Made by a program: the position numbers and the translations under genes. Under the pieces are notes generated by a model. It was not told where the DNA came from and searched no databases. It was given only the letters and a program-made list of their open reading frames with translations. DNA of 20,846 nt from JANQRV01 sp964533785. Lineage in GTDB: Bacteria > Bacteroidota > Bacteroidia > Chitinophagales > Saprospiraceae. The stretch spans positions 1 to 20,846 of the forward strand of contig CAZHNG010000090.1 of the NCBI GenBank assembly GCA_964533785.1, in the 5' to 3' direction. This document shows, piece after piece, positions 1 through 7,841 of this stretch; the stretch's first letter is position 1; each line of letters opens with the position of its first letter.

Positions 1-65
1 AAAATTCCTCATTTTTCCAATTTGAATACACCGTCTAGACAAGTCTATTAATGTTGGAGTTAACT

Positions 66-734
66 TCATCGATTCTGCGCCTGCTCCCGGATAATGCTAT
101 CGATCTGCTGTAAAACACTTCGGTCCACCACGTGTTTCCCCTGGAATTGATGTGGATGAATGTGAAATTGAAAACGGTTGATCAGTGCTATGTGGTCTTC
201 CAGCCTTTTTGCTGTAAGGAACTGGTCTTGATCACCGAATACAAAATAAAGGGATCTATGATCGAAATAGGCTTTATGGGGATGATAATCCAGGTCTTCC
301 GGAATAAGTCCCGCCCACAAAATAAGAAAATCGAAATCTGGGAATTCCCGCATGATCCACCGAAATTGTGTCGCGACACCCTGTGAGAATCCCATTAACA
401 CTATGACTACGTCATCAGGTAATTGTCCTTTATAATAGTAAAATAATTTGGTGAGGTAATGGGCATAATCCTTAATTTCATCGAGCCGGTCTTTGCGCGT
501 CATCCACGACGCGACGACATCTCCCGTAAATCCTTCCCAATAGAATCTGGATAAGCCCTCAGGCGCGACAACAAAAGTGTCGTCTTGTTTGATACTCTCG
601 AATTTGCGGATATAATTGCTGGCTGCCTGCCCGTATCCATGGCATACCAACCAAAAGTATTTTATATGAGTACCCGGTTCGCCGAGGGTATAGTAATGTG
701 CAGTCTTTGGGATGACTACTTTATGTGTTTGCAT
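66..734 (-). CDS. alpha/beta hydrolase, carboxylesterase/phospholipase-like
   Basis: A 222-residue protein that fits a small cytoplasmic serine esterase of the alpha/beta hydrolase fold. An early strand and turn LVCHGYG (about 29-35) would form the oxyanion-hole loop. The nucleophile elbow is GFSQG with Ser117. A late GDQD (167-170) is the likely acid, and His201 in GKHVVD the likely base, so all three catalytic positions are present in the usual order. Length matches the phospholipase/carboxylesterase family, and no signal peptide is visible. The ATG at 734 has an AAGGAA-like purine stretch about 10 nt upstream. It lies 58 nt downstream of the membrane-protein gene on the same strand, so the two may be co-transcribed. 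The substrate cannot be told; a dienelactone-hydrolase-like or acyl-esterase role is equally possible. Confidence 0.85.
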   Translation of the reverse strand: MQTHKVVIPKTAHYYTLGEPGTHIKYFWLVCHGYGQAASNYIRKFESIKQDDTFVVAPEGLSRFYWEGFTGDVVASWMTRKDRLDEIKDYAHYLTKLFYYYKGQLPDDVVIVLMGFSQGVATQFRWIMREFPDFDFLILWAGLIPEDLDYHPHKAYFDHRSLYFVFGDQDQFLTAKRLEDHIALINRFQFHIHPHQFQGKHVVDRSVLQQIDSIIREQAQNR

Positions 735-792
735 GAATTCAGGTTCCTTTTCGATCAGGCAGGTGTTTTATTCACAATCGATACAAAAGTAA

Positions 793-1671
793 CTATTCAG
801 TGGCTTCCGGAAGTTGTTTTTTTGTGAATTGTTTTTCTTGCAGTAAAAGAACGATAAGCGGGATAAGGAAGTGCGGAAAGCGATATAGTGCTTCGTGTAA
901 CCACTGGGTCATGGTTTCCATCCACCACTCCGTATTGAAGTGGGCCCAAAACCTGGCAATAGCTGTTAGGAAGCCCCAAATGATGCAATAAATTAATCCC
1001 ATCGTAATGAGTGGTTTCCGGGTAAAAATCAGCACACTCGCTACAAAATCAGCAACGGCAATACCTTTTAAAAAAGTGTCGGTTTGGGATTCACTAATGC
1101 CGAGTATAGAAATGGTCATATTAGAAAAGCCAACTGGTTTTGGGTAGACACCGGCAGCGTAAAGACCGTGCGAAATGAAAGTGATCGCTATAGCGACCTT
1201 CATGAAAAAGGTCATTGACTTGGTCCAGCGCCCTTTAACTAACCACCAACTCAGAAATAATGGCGCTCCGAATTGCAGCGAATATTCCCAGAACTGAGGG
1301 GCTTCGTAAAATCTTTCCTTAGCGTATAAAAATGCCAAAAAGACCAGACTTAGCGTACTTATTATTAATAGTGGATTGAGCAGTTTTTTTGGTAATTTTC
1401 TGGCAAATAAAGCCAACAAAGCAACGATAGCGTAAAAAATCCCAATCCCTTTGATCAGGAATTGAATATTGCGATCCATTGCTAAGTTGCTCACGTATTC
1501 TTCCCACGTAGTATTTCCCCAGGATTCTATAACCGGTTCCATTATTTGCTGGTCCCACAACAGCGATCTATACGGCGCATCCCAAAATAGGTGTTGCCAG
1601 CTTCGACCTCCTAAAACGGCAACTACAGCAAGAATCAATAGAGAAAAGGCAATTTTAGCATTTTTATTCAT
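793..1671 (-). CDS. polytopic integral membrane protein of unknown function
   Basis: A 292-residue protein with about seven or eight hydrophobic segments, near residues 7-22, 71-90, 97-116, 132-146, 156-174, 203-218, 222-240 and 263-277. These mark it as an inner-membrane protein. I do not recognise the family. The segment after the first helix (about 24-68) is rich in Trp and acidic residues and may be an exported loop. Aromatic and charged residues such as RFWAHFNTEWW (240-250) and the SHG of ITFISHGLYAAG (164-174) could line a site. A loose resemblance to DoxX-like membrane proteins was considered but is not strong enough to name it. It is divergent from cutA across 68 bp, and the hydrolase gene follows on the same strand. 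Confidence 0.8.
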   Translation of the reverse strand: MNKNAKIAFSLLILAVVAVLGGRSWQHLFWDAPYRSLLWDQQIMEPVIESWGNTTWEEYVSNLAMDRNIQFLIKGIGIFYAIVALLALFARKLPKKLLNPLLIISTLSLVFLAFLYAKERFYEAPQFWEYSLQFGAPLFLSWWLVKGRWTKSMTFFMKVAIAITFISHGLYAAGVYPKPVGFSNMTISILGISESQTDTFLKGIAVADFVASVLIFTRKPLITMGLIYCIIWGFLTAIARFWAHFNTEWWMETMTQWLHEALYRFPHFLIPLIVLLLQEKQFTKKQLPEATE

Positions 1672-1739
1672 TACTATCTGAACATATTTGATTTACTGAT
1701 GGTTCACCCTTTTCTATGGAGTACCAAAACAAAAATAGT

Positions 1740-2048
1740 ATGGCATTCAATATTCTATATGTCACTCATCCGGATGAAATTACGGCCGATGAAATAGCCT
1801 CAACGGTTGTCGGCGAAAGATTGGCCGCTTGTGGTAATGTTTTCCCCATCACCAGTACTTTTTGGTGGGAAGGCATCATCGAAAACGAAGCGGAATGGGT
1901 GTCCATCCTGAAAACAACTATGGAAAAACGCGAGGAACTCATGCGTCGCATTGAAAGTTTACACCCCTACGAAGTGCCTTGTATAATGATCATCGAAGTA
2001 AGTGCCAATAAAGCCTATGAAAAATGGATAGCTGATTCGGTTGCTTGA
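1740..2048 (+). CDS. cutA: CutA divalent-cation tolerance protein
   Basis: CutA is a small, stable cytoplasmic trimer linked to tolerance of copper and other divalent cations; its biochemical role is unsettled. Family hallmarks are present in order: the opening strand NILYVTHPDE, the ERLAACGNV helix-strand turn, the TSTFWWEGIIE hairpin, the ILKTT strand and the C-terminal LHPYEVPCIM segment. An upstream in-frame ATG at 1716 would add eight residues (MEYQNKNS). I prefer ATG 1740 because it gives the usual family start and is preceded by an A-rich stretch, while 1716 has no purine-rich site. A near-match to the Bacteroidota -7 element (CATATTTG, 1683-1690) lies upstream and would serve either start. 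Its stop is only 15 bp from the stop of the convergent sigma-54 activator gene. Confidence 0.93.
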   Translation: MAFNILYVTHPDEITADEIASTVVGERLAACGNVFPITSTFWWEGIIENEAEWVSILKTTMEKREELMRRIESLHPYEVPCIMIIEVSANKAYEKWIADSVA

Positions 2049-2063
2049 TTTTCCAGGTAAGTC

Positions 2064-3353
2064 TTACAATGCGTATTGCTTGATTTTGCGGTAGAGCGTC
2101 CGCTCCGAAATCCCAAGATCCTGGGCTGCTTCCTTTCGCTTGTCATTGTGCTTTTTCAAAGCCTTCTTGATCAAGGCTTTTTCGTTTTCTTCCAGAGAAA
2201 GGTTTTCTTCTACTACTTCTGTTTCTTCGTATTGCTGGTCATTGCGGTCTAGAATGATCGGTTTATCGTAAGACAGTTCTTTGCGATGGGAGGAGGCAGC
2301 AGTTTTTTCTTCTTCCATTTGACTATAAAGATCGCTTGCGCTAACCGGATCTGAAACCTGGTAAGAAGAACTGCTGGACGGCGCCTGAAGAGCACGCAAA
2401 CTTTGGGTATCTGAAACATTCAAATTATTGTTCCGGATAAGTTCAAACAAGAAAGATTTCAATTCCGTCAAATCGTGTTTCATTTCGAACAGCAATTTGT
2501 ACAAAATCTCCCTTTCTTGAAATTTACTTTCAGAAGCCTCCGGGATCATTGGAAGATTCCGTTCGCTGATATTAGGGATCAGGTCTATCAGGTCTTCGGC
2601 AGTGATCAGCCGTTTTTCCGCTAGCACGGAAAGTTGTTCCGCAACGTTTTTGAGCTCCCGGATGTTGCCCGGCCAACGGTAGTTTTCTAGTAATAAGATG
2701 GCACGTTCGTCGAGCTGGATCGGCTCTGTTCGGTACTTCTCGGCAAAATCAACGGCAAATTTGCGGAACAGCATGAAAATATCCTCTGGCCTTTCTCTTA
2801 AAGCTGGAACCTGGATAGGAACAGTGTTGAGTCGAAAATAAAGGTCTTCCCGAAACTTTCCTTTTCTTATACGTTCTTCCAGGTTGACATTGGTTGCTGC
2901 AATGATGCGGATATCTGTTTTTAAAACTTTTGAAGAGCCTACTCTGATGAACTCACCAGTTTCTAATATTCTAAGCAAGTAGGCCTGGGTGTCCAGGGGC
3001 ATTTCGCCTATTTCATCCAAAAAAATAGTGCCGCCGTTAATGGTTTCAAAATACCCTTTGCGTTCGCTCGTAGCACCCGTAAATGCTCCTTTTTCGTGAC
3101 CAAATAACTCTGAGTTAATAGTACCTTCCGGTATGGCACCACAATTGATAGCGATAAATTTATTGTGTTTGCGGGCGCTCAAAGAGTGAATGATTTTCGA
3201 GAATACTTCTTTTCCTACCCCGCTTTCCCCGCTGATCAGTACGCTCAAATCAGTTCCGGATACGCGCACTGCCGTACTCAACGCCCGGTCCAGCAGCTCC
3301 GATTGCCCAATAATTCCAAATCGTTGTTTGATTACTTGTAAGTTGTTCGCCAT
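2064..3353 (-). CDS. sigma-54-dependent transcriptional activator (AAA+ plus Fis-type HTH), no sensory domain
   Basis: A 429-residue bacterial enhancer-binding protein that would use ATP to remodel sigma-54 RNA polymerase. The AAA+ domain starts almost at the N terminus. Walker A is GESGVGKE (42-49), the sigma-54 contact loop GAFTGA is intact (89-94), Walker B is FLDEIGEM (111-118), and RWPGNIRELKN marks the C-terminal lid. A long acidic and Ser-rich linker follows. The last 35 residues form a Fis-type helix-turn-helix (AAQDLGISERTLYRKIKQ). There is no N-terminal receiver, PAS or GAF domain, so it is probably controlled by its level or by a protein partner. It lies 168 nt downstream of miaB on the same strand. 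In many Bacteroidota this activator sits between miaB and lptE/secG, but here cutA follows convergently instead. Confidence 0.95.
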   Translation of the reverse strand: MANNLQVIKQRFGIIGQSELLDRALSTAVRVSGTDLSVLISGESGVGKEVFSKIIHSLSARKHNKFIAINCGAIPEGTINSELFGHEKGAFTGATSERKGYFETINGGTIFLDEIGEMPLDTQAYLLRILETGEFIRVGSSKVLKTDIRIIAATNVNLEERIRKGKFREDLYFRLNTVPIQVPALRERPEDIFMLFRKFAVDFAEKYRTEPIQLDERAILLLENYRWPGNIRELKNVAEQLSVLAEKRLITAEDLIDLIPNISERNLPMIPEASESKFQEREILYKLLFEMKHDLTELKSFLFELIRNNNLNVSDTQSLRALQAPSSSSSYQVSDPVSASDLYSQMEEEKTAASSHRKELSYDKPIILDRNDQQYEETEVVEENLSLEENEKALIKKALKKHNDKRKEAAQDLGISERTLYRKIKQYAL

Positions 3354-3521
3354 GCTTTATTGAGTTGGTTATTTGGTGTGTGGTATAGTGCTTATTATGG
3401 TTGATCTGTTTGGTTCTTTCCGATGAGGAAGACGGTAGATAACGGGCTGTATTTGGCCGATCGTAAGTGATTGATGTGTAAACAATATTGTCTCTTCAAT
3501 AACAGCGGTCCAAAAAACGAT

Positions 3522-4961
3522 TTATTCAATAATCGTTCCCCGTAGCGTAGCACTGGTAGCATCGGTAACCTTCACCCAAACATAGTCCCCCGCTTTCCGG
3601 CCTTCTACTTTCGGGAAAACGATCATTTTATTCTGAGAATTCCTTCCTTTAAATTCCTGATCTGACCGCTTGGAATCCCCTTCAATAAGGACTTTGAATG
3701 TTTTGCCAATATCCGTCTGGTTATGTTTGAAAGAAATTTGGTTTTGCAGGCGAATGATCTCCTGCAATCTTTTTTTCTTGGTTTCCAATGGTATATCGTC
3801 CTCATATTTTCGGGCTGCCAATGTGCCGGGACGCTCGGAATAATAGAACATATAGGACATGCTGTAATTGGCAAACTCCATCATGCTCAAAGTTTCCTGA
3901 TGTTCCTCTTCCGTTTCGGTACAAAAACCAGCGATCATATCGGAAGAAATTGCGCATTCCGGAATAATTCGGTAAATCGCCCGTACTCTTTCCATATACC
4001 ATTCGCGGTCGTAGGTACGGTTCATCAACTTCAGGACGCGGCTGTTACCCGATTGAACGGGCAGGTGGATGTATTTACAAATATTTTCGTAGGCTGCCAT
4101 GGTGTGCAATACCTCGTCCGTAATATCTTTAGGATGGGAAGTGGAAAAGCGAACCCTCAAATCAGGATGGACTTTTGCTACCATTTCCAGTAGCTGTGCA
4201 AAATTAACGACTTCCTTTGTTTCCGGATTTTCCCACTTATAAGAATCAACATTTTGACCTAAAAGGGTGACTTCCCGGTACCCTTTTTCAAAAAGGTCAG
4301 TAGCTTCGGCTACTACGCTATAGGCATTACGGCTTCTTTCCCGGCCGCGGGTAAATGGGACCACACAGAAAGAGCACATATTGTCGCAGCCGCGCATGAT
4401 GGAAATGAAGGCGGTAACACCATTACTGTCCAACCGGAGCGGACTGATATCGGCATAGGTCTCTTCGCGGGAAAGGATAACGTTGATTCCCTTTTCACCA
4501 TCTTCAGCCGTTGCGACTAGTTTGGGCAGGTCGCGGTAAGCATCGGGACCGACCACCAGGTCGACCAGTTTTTCCTGGTCCATCAGTTTTTTCTTCAAAC
4601 GCTCTGCCATACAACCCAATACACCGACTAAAGTGCCGGGCTTATTGGCTTTTACTTTATCAAATACCCGAAGGCGCTTGCGAACGGTTTCTTCCGCTTT
4701 TTCCCGTATAGAACAGGTATTGATAAGGATCAGGTCCGCTGTTTCTAAATTGCGCGTAGGCTGATAATCAATCTCTCCTAATATGGAAGCCACAATCTCA
4801 CTGTCGCTGAAATTCATTTGACAGCCGTAACTTTCGATGTAAAAGCGTTTGGCAGATCCATTTTTTTGCGCCTTTTCCTCCTGAAAAAATACCTCTCCCT
4901 GCCTTTGTTCATCCATGGTTCTGCTCGTCCCCGTCAATGTAGGATTATCGTTATACATCAC
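3522..4961 (-). CDS. miaB: tRNA (N6-isopentenyladenosine-37-C2)-methylthiotransferase MiaB
   Basis: A 479-residue radical SAM enzyme that adds the 2-methylthio group to isopentenyl-A37 of tRNAs reading codons that start with U. The N-terminal MTTase domain carries the three Cys ligands of the auxiliary [4Fe-4S] cluster: C47 in YGCQMN, C83 in NTCSIREKA and C117 in LGCMAE. The radical SAM CxxxCxxC motif is C192-C196-C199 (RGCDNMCSFCVVPFTRGRE). A C-terminal TRAM domain covers about 415-479. It has about 35 extra N-terminal residues before the conserved FYIESYGCQMN strand. Tandem ATGs at 4961 and 4958 cannot be separated. The closely related RimO is less likely because of the FCVVPFTRGRERSR sequence and the leading YGCQMN. 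An exact -7 promoter element lies about 30 nt upstream. Confidence 0.96.
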   Translation of the reverse strand: MMYNDNPTLTGTSRTMDEQRQGEVFFQEEKAQKNGSAKRFYIESYGCQMNFSDSEIVASILGEIDYQPTRNLETADLILINTCSIREKAEETVRKRLRVFDKVKANKPGTLVGVLGCMAERLKKKLMDQEKLVDLVVGPDAYRDLPKLVATAEDGEKGINVILSREETYADISPLRLDSNGVTAFISIMRGCDNMCSFCVVPFTRGRERSRNAYSVVAEATDLFEKGYREVTLLGQNVDSYKWENPETKEVVNFAQLLEMVAKVHPDLRVRFSTSHPKDITDEVLHTMAAYENICKYIHLPVQSGNSRVLKLMNRTYDREWYMERVRAIYRIIPECAISSDMIAGFCTETEEEHQETLSMMEFANYSMSYMFYYSERPGTLAARKYEDDIPLETKKKRLQEIIRLQNQISFKHNQTDIGKTFKVLIEGDSKRSDQEFKGRNSQNKMIVFPKVEGRKAGDYVWVKVTDATSATLRGTIIE

Positions 4962-4991
4962 GTCTTTTTTTATCTCTTTTCAATTGGGCGA

Positions 4992-4999
4992 CAAAGATA
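4992..4999 (-). promoter_or_regulatory. predicted -7 element of the miaB promoter
   Basis: Read on the minus strand this is TATCTTTG, an exact match to the Bacteroidota -7 consensus TAnnTTTG. It sits 30 nt ahead of the miaB start, so transcription would begin near 4985 with a leader of about 25 nt. The upstream -33 element is weak: the nearest TTTTG is only 12 nt away, shorter than the usual 17-23. miaB and the sigma-54 activator gene could share this promoter. Confidence 0.5.
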
Positions 5000-5112
5000 C
5001 ATTTTTTGTGACAAAATGACAGTATTTTTTAAATTGCCTGTGGAATTAATATTACTTTGTCATCTTAAATGAGAATCAGTTGATTGTATTGAATATTGTA
5101 TAGTCAGCTATT

Positions 5113-5216
5113 GGTTATGTGATTATGTGATTAGTTTAAAATCGCTTGAATTTCATTGAATAACGACAAGAGGGCTTCGTCATCTATAACCGCATAACCA
5201 GATAACCTCTATAACC
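5113..5216. repeat. inverted array of 8-bp GGTTATnn units
   Basis: The left arm has three consecutive 8-bp units on the plus strand: GGTTATGT (5113-5120), GATTATGT (5121-5128) and GATTAGTT (5129-5136). The right arm has ATAACC, the complement of GGTTAT, at 5186, 5194, 5202 and 5211, so with spacing 8, 8 and 9. Arms 5113-5133 and 5187-5207 are inverted copies with 17 of 21 positions matching, separated by about 53 nt. It could form a long imperfect hairpin or present helically phased protein sites. Confidence 0.7.
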
Positions 5217-5449
5217 AAGTCCGTCACAAGTTGAAAATCAGTCAATATAGATTTTTCTTTAAAGTGACAAAGTCGTATTAAGTAGTTCTTTCCTGGCAAT
5301 TTGTTTTTTCCTGATTTGTTATAGTTGCCCTCAGCACCACTTAATTCCCCTGGCGGGCAGTTAGTTTATGACAACACTTACTAATTTTTAGCCACCTTAG
5401 AATGATTTAACTTTTGACATCAAAAACATACTTTAAAACTAATTCAATT

Positions 5450-6619
5450 ATGAAAAACCATACTTTAATACCTCATTTATTCATTTTATCCTCCCTATTC
5501 TTATTGGCTTGTAATGCTGCTCCGCCAAAAGAAAATATTCCACGATTTGTAGCGGATACCATTGACGATGGTGTACAGATCGGATATGGTTTGAGCATTG
5601 GTGACGTAAATGGTGACCGCAAGCCGGATATTCTGCTGGCGGATAAAAAACAGTTCGTTTGGTACCGCAATCCGGATTGGCAACGGTTTGTAATGGTTGA
5701 TAGTTTAACGGAAAGAGATAATGTTTGCCTGGCAGCACAGGATATTGACGGTGACGGTAAGGTAGAGGTGGCCGTGGGGGCACAATGGAATCCCGGCGAA
5801 ACAAGTGATGCTACGCAATCGGGCGCTGTCCATCACCTGATCCGTCCCGAAGATCCTACTCAAATGTGGCAGCCGGTAAAGTTGCCGCATGAGCCCACCG
5901 TACACCGCATGCATTGGGTAAAAGTCGGTGAGGAATTTCAGTTAGTGGTATTGCCATTGCATGGCCGGGGCAATAAAAACGGAGCAGGTAAAGGTGTTCG
6001 CGTTCTTGCTTATCAAATGCCGGAAGATCCCACTGACCCTTGGACTACTACTCTATTGGACAGTACGATGCATCTTACTCATAATTTTGATGTGATCAAA
6101 TTCGATGGAAAAGAAGCGCTGTTGATCGGCGGTAAAGAGGGAGCTAAAGTTATAGCTCCTAATGGAGGGCAATGGCAAGTACCAACCGAGCACGAATGGT
6201 TAGCCGAAGACGCCGGTTTTGGAGAAATAAGGATGGGGGAAAATGGTTTTACCGTTATTCAGCCCATGCACGGAAATGCTTTGGCACTCTACCATGGGGA
6301 AGAAAAAAATAAGGTTATCCTTACGGATTCCTTGAAACAGGGCCATGCCTTAGTGATTGATGATTTGTTACAAAGAAGGCAGGAGCAGATCGTAGTGGGA
6401 TGGCGAGAAAAGAACGATTGGGAGGAAATGGGAATTAAACTGTTCGTACCCAAAGATCCCGAATGGTCTACCTGGGAGTCTCATTGGATCGATCAAAACG
6501 GCATGGCTTGTGAAGACCTAAAGGTAGCCGACCTCGACGGGGATGGCTGGAAGGATATCATCGCCGCCGGCCGCAGTACGCACAATTTGAAGATCTATTG
6601 GAACCGGTCGAAGCCTTAA
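5450..6619 (+). CDS. FG-GAP/VCBS-repeat-like secreted lipoprotein
   Basis: A 389-residue predicted lipoprotein. The signal peptide runs MKNHTLIPHLFILSSLFLLAC with the lipobox LLAC, so Cys21 would be lipidated. The mature part contains beta-propeller-type repeats with Asp-rich calcium-binding loops: DVNGDRKPDILLAD near the start, DIDGDGKVEVAVGAQW, and DLDGDGWKDIIAAGRS near the end. This is the pattern of FG-GAP/VCBS repeats found in surface proteins that bind ligands or glycans. A start at TTG 5414 in the same frame is possible, but it would put 12 polar residues before the signal peptide and overlaps a possible -7 element, so ATG 5450 is chosen. Its stop overlaps that of the convergent cytochrome gene by 4 bp. 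The function is not known; no catalytic motif is visible. Confidence 0.87.
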   Translation: MKNHTLIPHLFILSSLFLLACNAAPPKENIPRFVADTIDDGVQIGYGLSIGDVNGDRKPDILLADKKQFVWYRNPDWQRFVMVDSLTERDNVCLAAQDIDGDGKVEVAVGAQWNPGETSDATQSGAVHHLIRPEDPTQMWQPVKLPHEPTVHRMHWVKVGEEFQLVVLPLHGRGNKNGAGKGVRVLAYQMPEDPTDPWTTTLLDSTMHLTHNFDVIKFDGKEALLIGGKEGAKVIAPNGGQWQVPTEHEWLAEDAGFGEIRMGENGFTVIQPMHGNALALYHGEEKNKVILTDSLKQGHALVIDDLLQRRQEQIVVGWREKNDWEEMGIKLFVPKDPEWSTWESHWIDQNGMACEDLKVADLDGDGWKDIIAAGRSTHNLKIYWNRSKP

Positions 6620-7677
6620 TTCATGGCTGTAATCCATTGTTTGATCAGGTTTATTCCTTCGTCGTGCCGCATCTTTCTGCCCAGTTCCGGCATCATTACG
6701 CCGGGATCTAAAGATTCCATACGGTGCACCAAAATAGAAGCATCGGGGTCTCCTGGAACTATACCGTAAGCACGACCACCGGAGCCTTTACCGGCAGCAA
6801 TAGGGACTTTATTGACGCCCAGTTCGTTCGGATTGGTAGTATGACTGTCGAGAAACATACCGGAAGTATTAGCGGGGCCTAAGGGATTATGGCAGTGACC
6901 GCAATTGGCATCCAGGTAGGCGCGGGCCCGTCGTTCCAGGCTGAATGCCTGGGGCTGGTCCCATTGTGCCGAACGCGGCCATTCTTCTTTTGCCGGTAAC
7001 CCTTCTAAAAAGTGGTTTTCAGCAAGGTAGGCTAACTGATTAAACGTTCCGGTGAGATATTCAAAATCCCGGTTCAGTTGACGGGCGGAGGGGCCGATCG
7101 GCACGATCTCTTTATCGCGGGAATGGCATTCCTTGCACTGGATCATATTCGGAATGACGTATTCCAATTTCTGCTTCTTCCCTTTTTGATCCCTCCATTG
7201 AATATTCTTACGCCCGCCGGCTACTTCCAGATAGGCGTCCGTTTGTTCTTCATTCCAAATGTAGGGGAGGGCAGTCCATCCTTCTTGCGCTTTCAATAAT
7301 ATCCTGGTCTCCATAAGGGTACGGCCTTTTTCCGGTTTGCGTTCATCCGCCAGATAGTAGAAATTTTTAATAATGGCGGTACCTTCCGGAAAATCCAAAA
7401 CTTGCCTGGGATCGTATTGAGCTTTTGTACCTTCTGGAAACCGGATAAACCGGGCTTTATGGGCATAGTCTGTAAAAAGCGGAGTGTTTAACGTATAGGG
7501 AATGACCCTTTCCGCCGGTTTCAGGTCGGCTAATTTACCTTCGAAAAAACCGTATTCGGAAAGGGTAAAGGGATATTCTTTTTCGATTTGAAAACTTATC
7601 GGATCTGCCTGCGGCCATTGACTGGCTAGTCCTAAAAGGTTAACCATTGCAAGCAATATCCATCTCATTTTTTTCAT
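6616..7677 (-). CDS. exported diheme c-type cytochrome, SO2930/TIGR03806 family
   Basis: A 353-residue exported protein with a signal peptide (MKKMRWILLAMVNLLGLAS) and two CxxCH heme c attachment sites: CKECH at 181-185 and CGHCH at 259-263. A late MMPELG may supply a methionine axial ligand. The N-terminal half (LSEYGFFEG...PYTLNTPLFTDYAHKARFIRFPEG) is the conserved non-heme part of the SO2930 (HNE_0200) family. The reading frame opens at 7734, but a perfect -7 promoter element at 7722-7729 and the signal peptide argue for the start at 7677. As I recall, this family regularly pairs with a TIGR03805 parallel beta-helix protein; one lies at 18171-19400 on the same strand, beyond the giant gene. 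The reaction is unknown; electron transfer in the periplasm is inferred from the hemes. Confidence 0.9.
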   Translation of the reverse strand: MKKMRWILLAMVNLLGLASQWPQADPISFQIEKEYPFTLSEYGFFEGKLADLKPAERVIPYTLNTPLFTDYAHKARFIRFPEGTKAQYDPRQVLDFPEGTAIIKNFYYLADERKPEKGRTLMETRILLKAQEGWTALPYIWNEEQTDAYLEVAGGRKNIQWRDQKGKKQKLEYVIPNMIQCKECHSRDKEIVPIGPSARQLNRDFEYLTGTFNQLAYLAENHFLEGLPAKEEWPRSAQWDQPQAFSLERRARAYLDANCGHCHNPLGPANTSGMFLDSHTTNPNELGVNKVPIAAGKGSGGRAYGIVPGDPDASILVHRMESLDPGVMMPELGRKMRHDEGINLIKQWITAMN

Positions 7678-7721
7678 CGTAGTTAAAAGCTTTATTCCTG
7701 AATTGCCCATGTTCATGGTTA

Positions 7722-7729
7722 CAAAGTTA
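7722..7729 (-). promoter_or_regulatory. predicted -7 element of the diheme cytochrome promoter
   Basis: On the minus strand this reads TAACTTTG, an exact match to TAnnTTTG. Transcription would begin near 7715, about 38 nt before the preferred ATG at 7677 and downstream of the first in-frame ATG at 7734, which it would exclude. The -33 region shows only a weak TTTC-type match. It implies that the cytochrome can be transcribed independently of the giant gene upstream. Confidence 0.5.
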
Positions 7730-7841
7730 ACCAAGAAAACCGAAAGTCATTTCGCCTCGATCAGGAATATCAGACTGCCTTTTTACCCTTTCCGGAGGTT
7801 TCTGGTGTAGTGTTAATCTTCCCAAACGCCTTGGTTATCAT

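Larger units (their letters stand above)
4962..5449. other. 488-bp intergenic region between divergent miaB and the VCBS-like lipoprotein gene
   Basis: I see no coding sequence here; the short ORFs lack family features and overlap miaB. It holds the miaB promoter at its left end and an inverted array of 8-bp GGTTATnn units at 5113-5216. Near the right end are possible promoter elements for the lipoprotein gene: AACTTTTG at 5409-5416 (one mismatch to TAnnTTTG, leader about 27 nt), and a second candidate TATAGTTG at 5320-5327 with TTTG at 5300-5303, 16 nt apart. The rest is AT-rich without other structure I can support. Confidence 0.6.

Noticed and set aside
2064..3353. Two-component response regulator (NtrC type)
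   Set aside because: The AAA+ domain begins within the first 20 residues, so there is no room for a receiver domain and no phosphorylatable Asp region.
3723..4193. 156-codon plus-strand frame inside miaB
   Set aside because: It is antisense to conserved MiaB sequence, and its composition is that of a complementary-strand shadow.
5186..5216. Regularly spaced ATAACC copies as a CRISPR-like array
   Set aside because: The units are 8-9 bp without spacers of usual length, and the repeat is much shorter than any CRISPR repeat.
5414..5449. TTG start for the lipoprotein gene
   Set aside because: It would place twelve polar residues before the lipoprotein signal peptide and overlaps a possible -7 element; ATG 5450 fits better.
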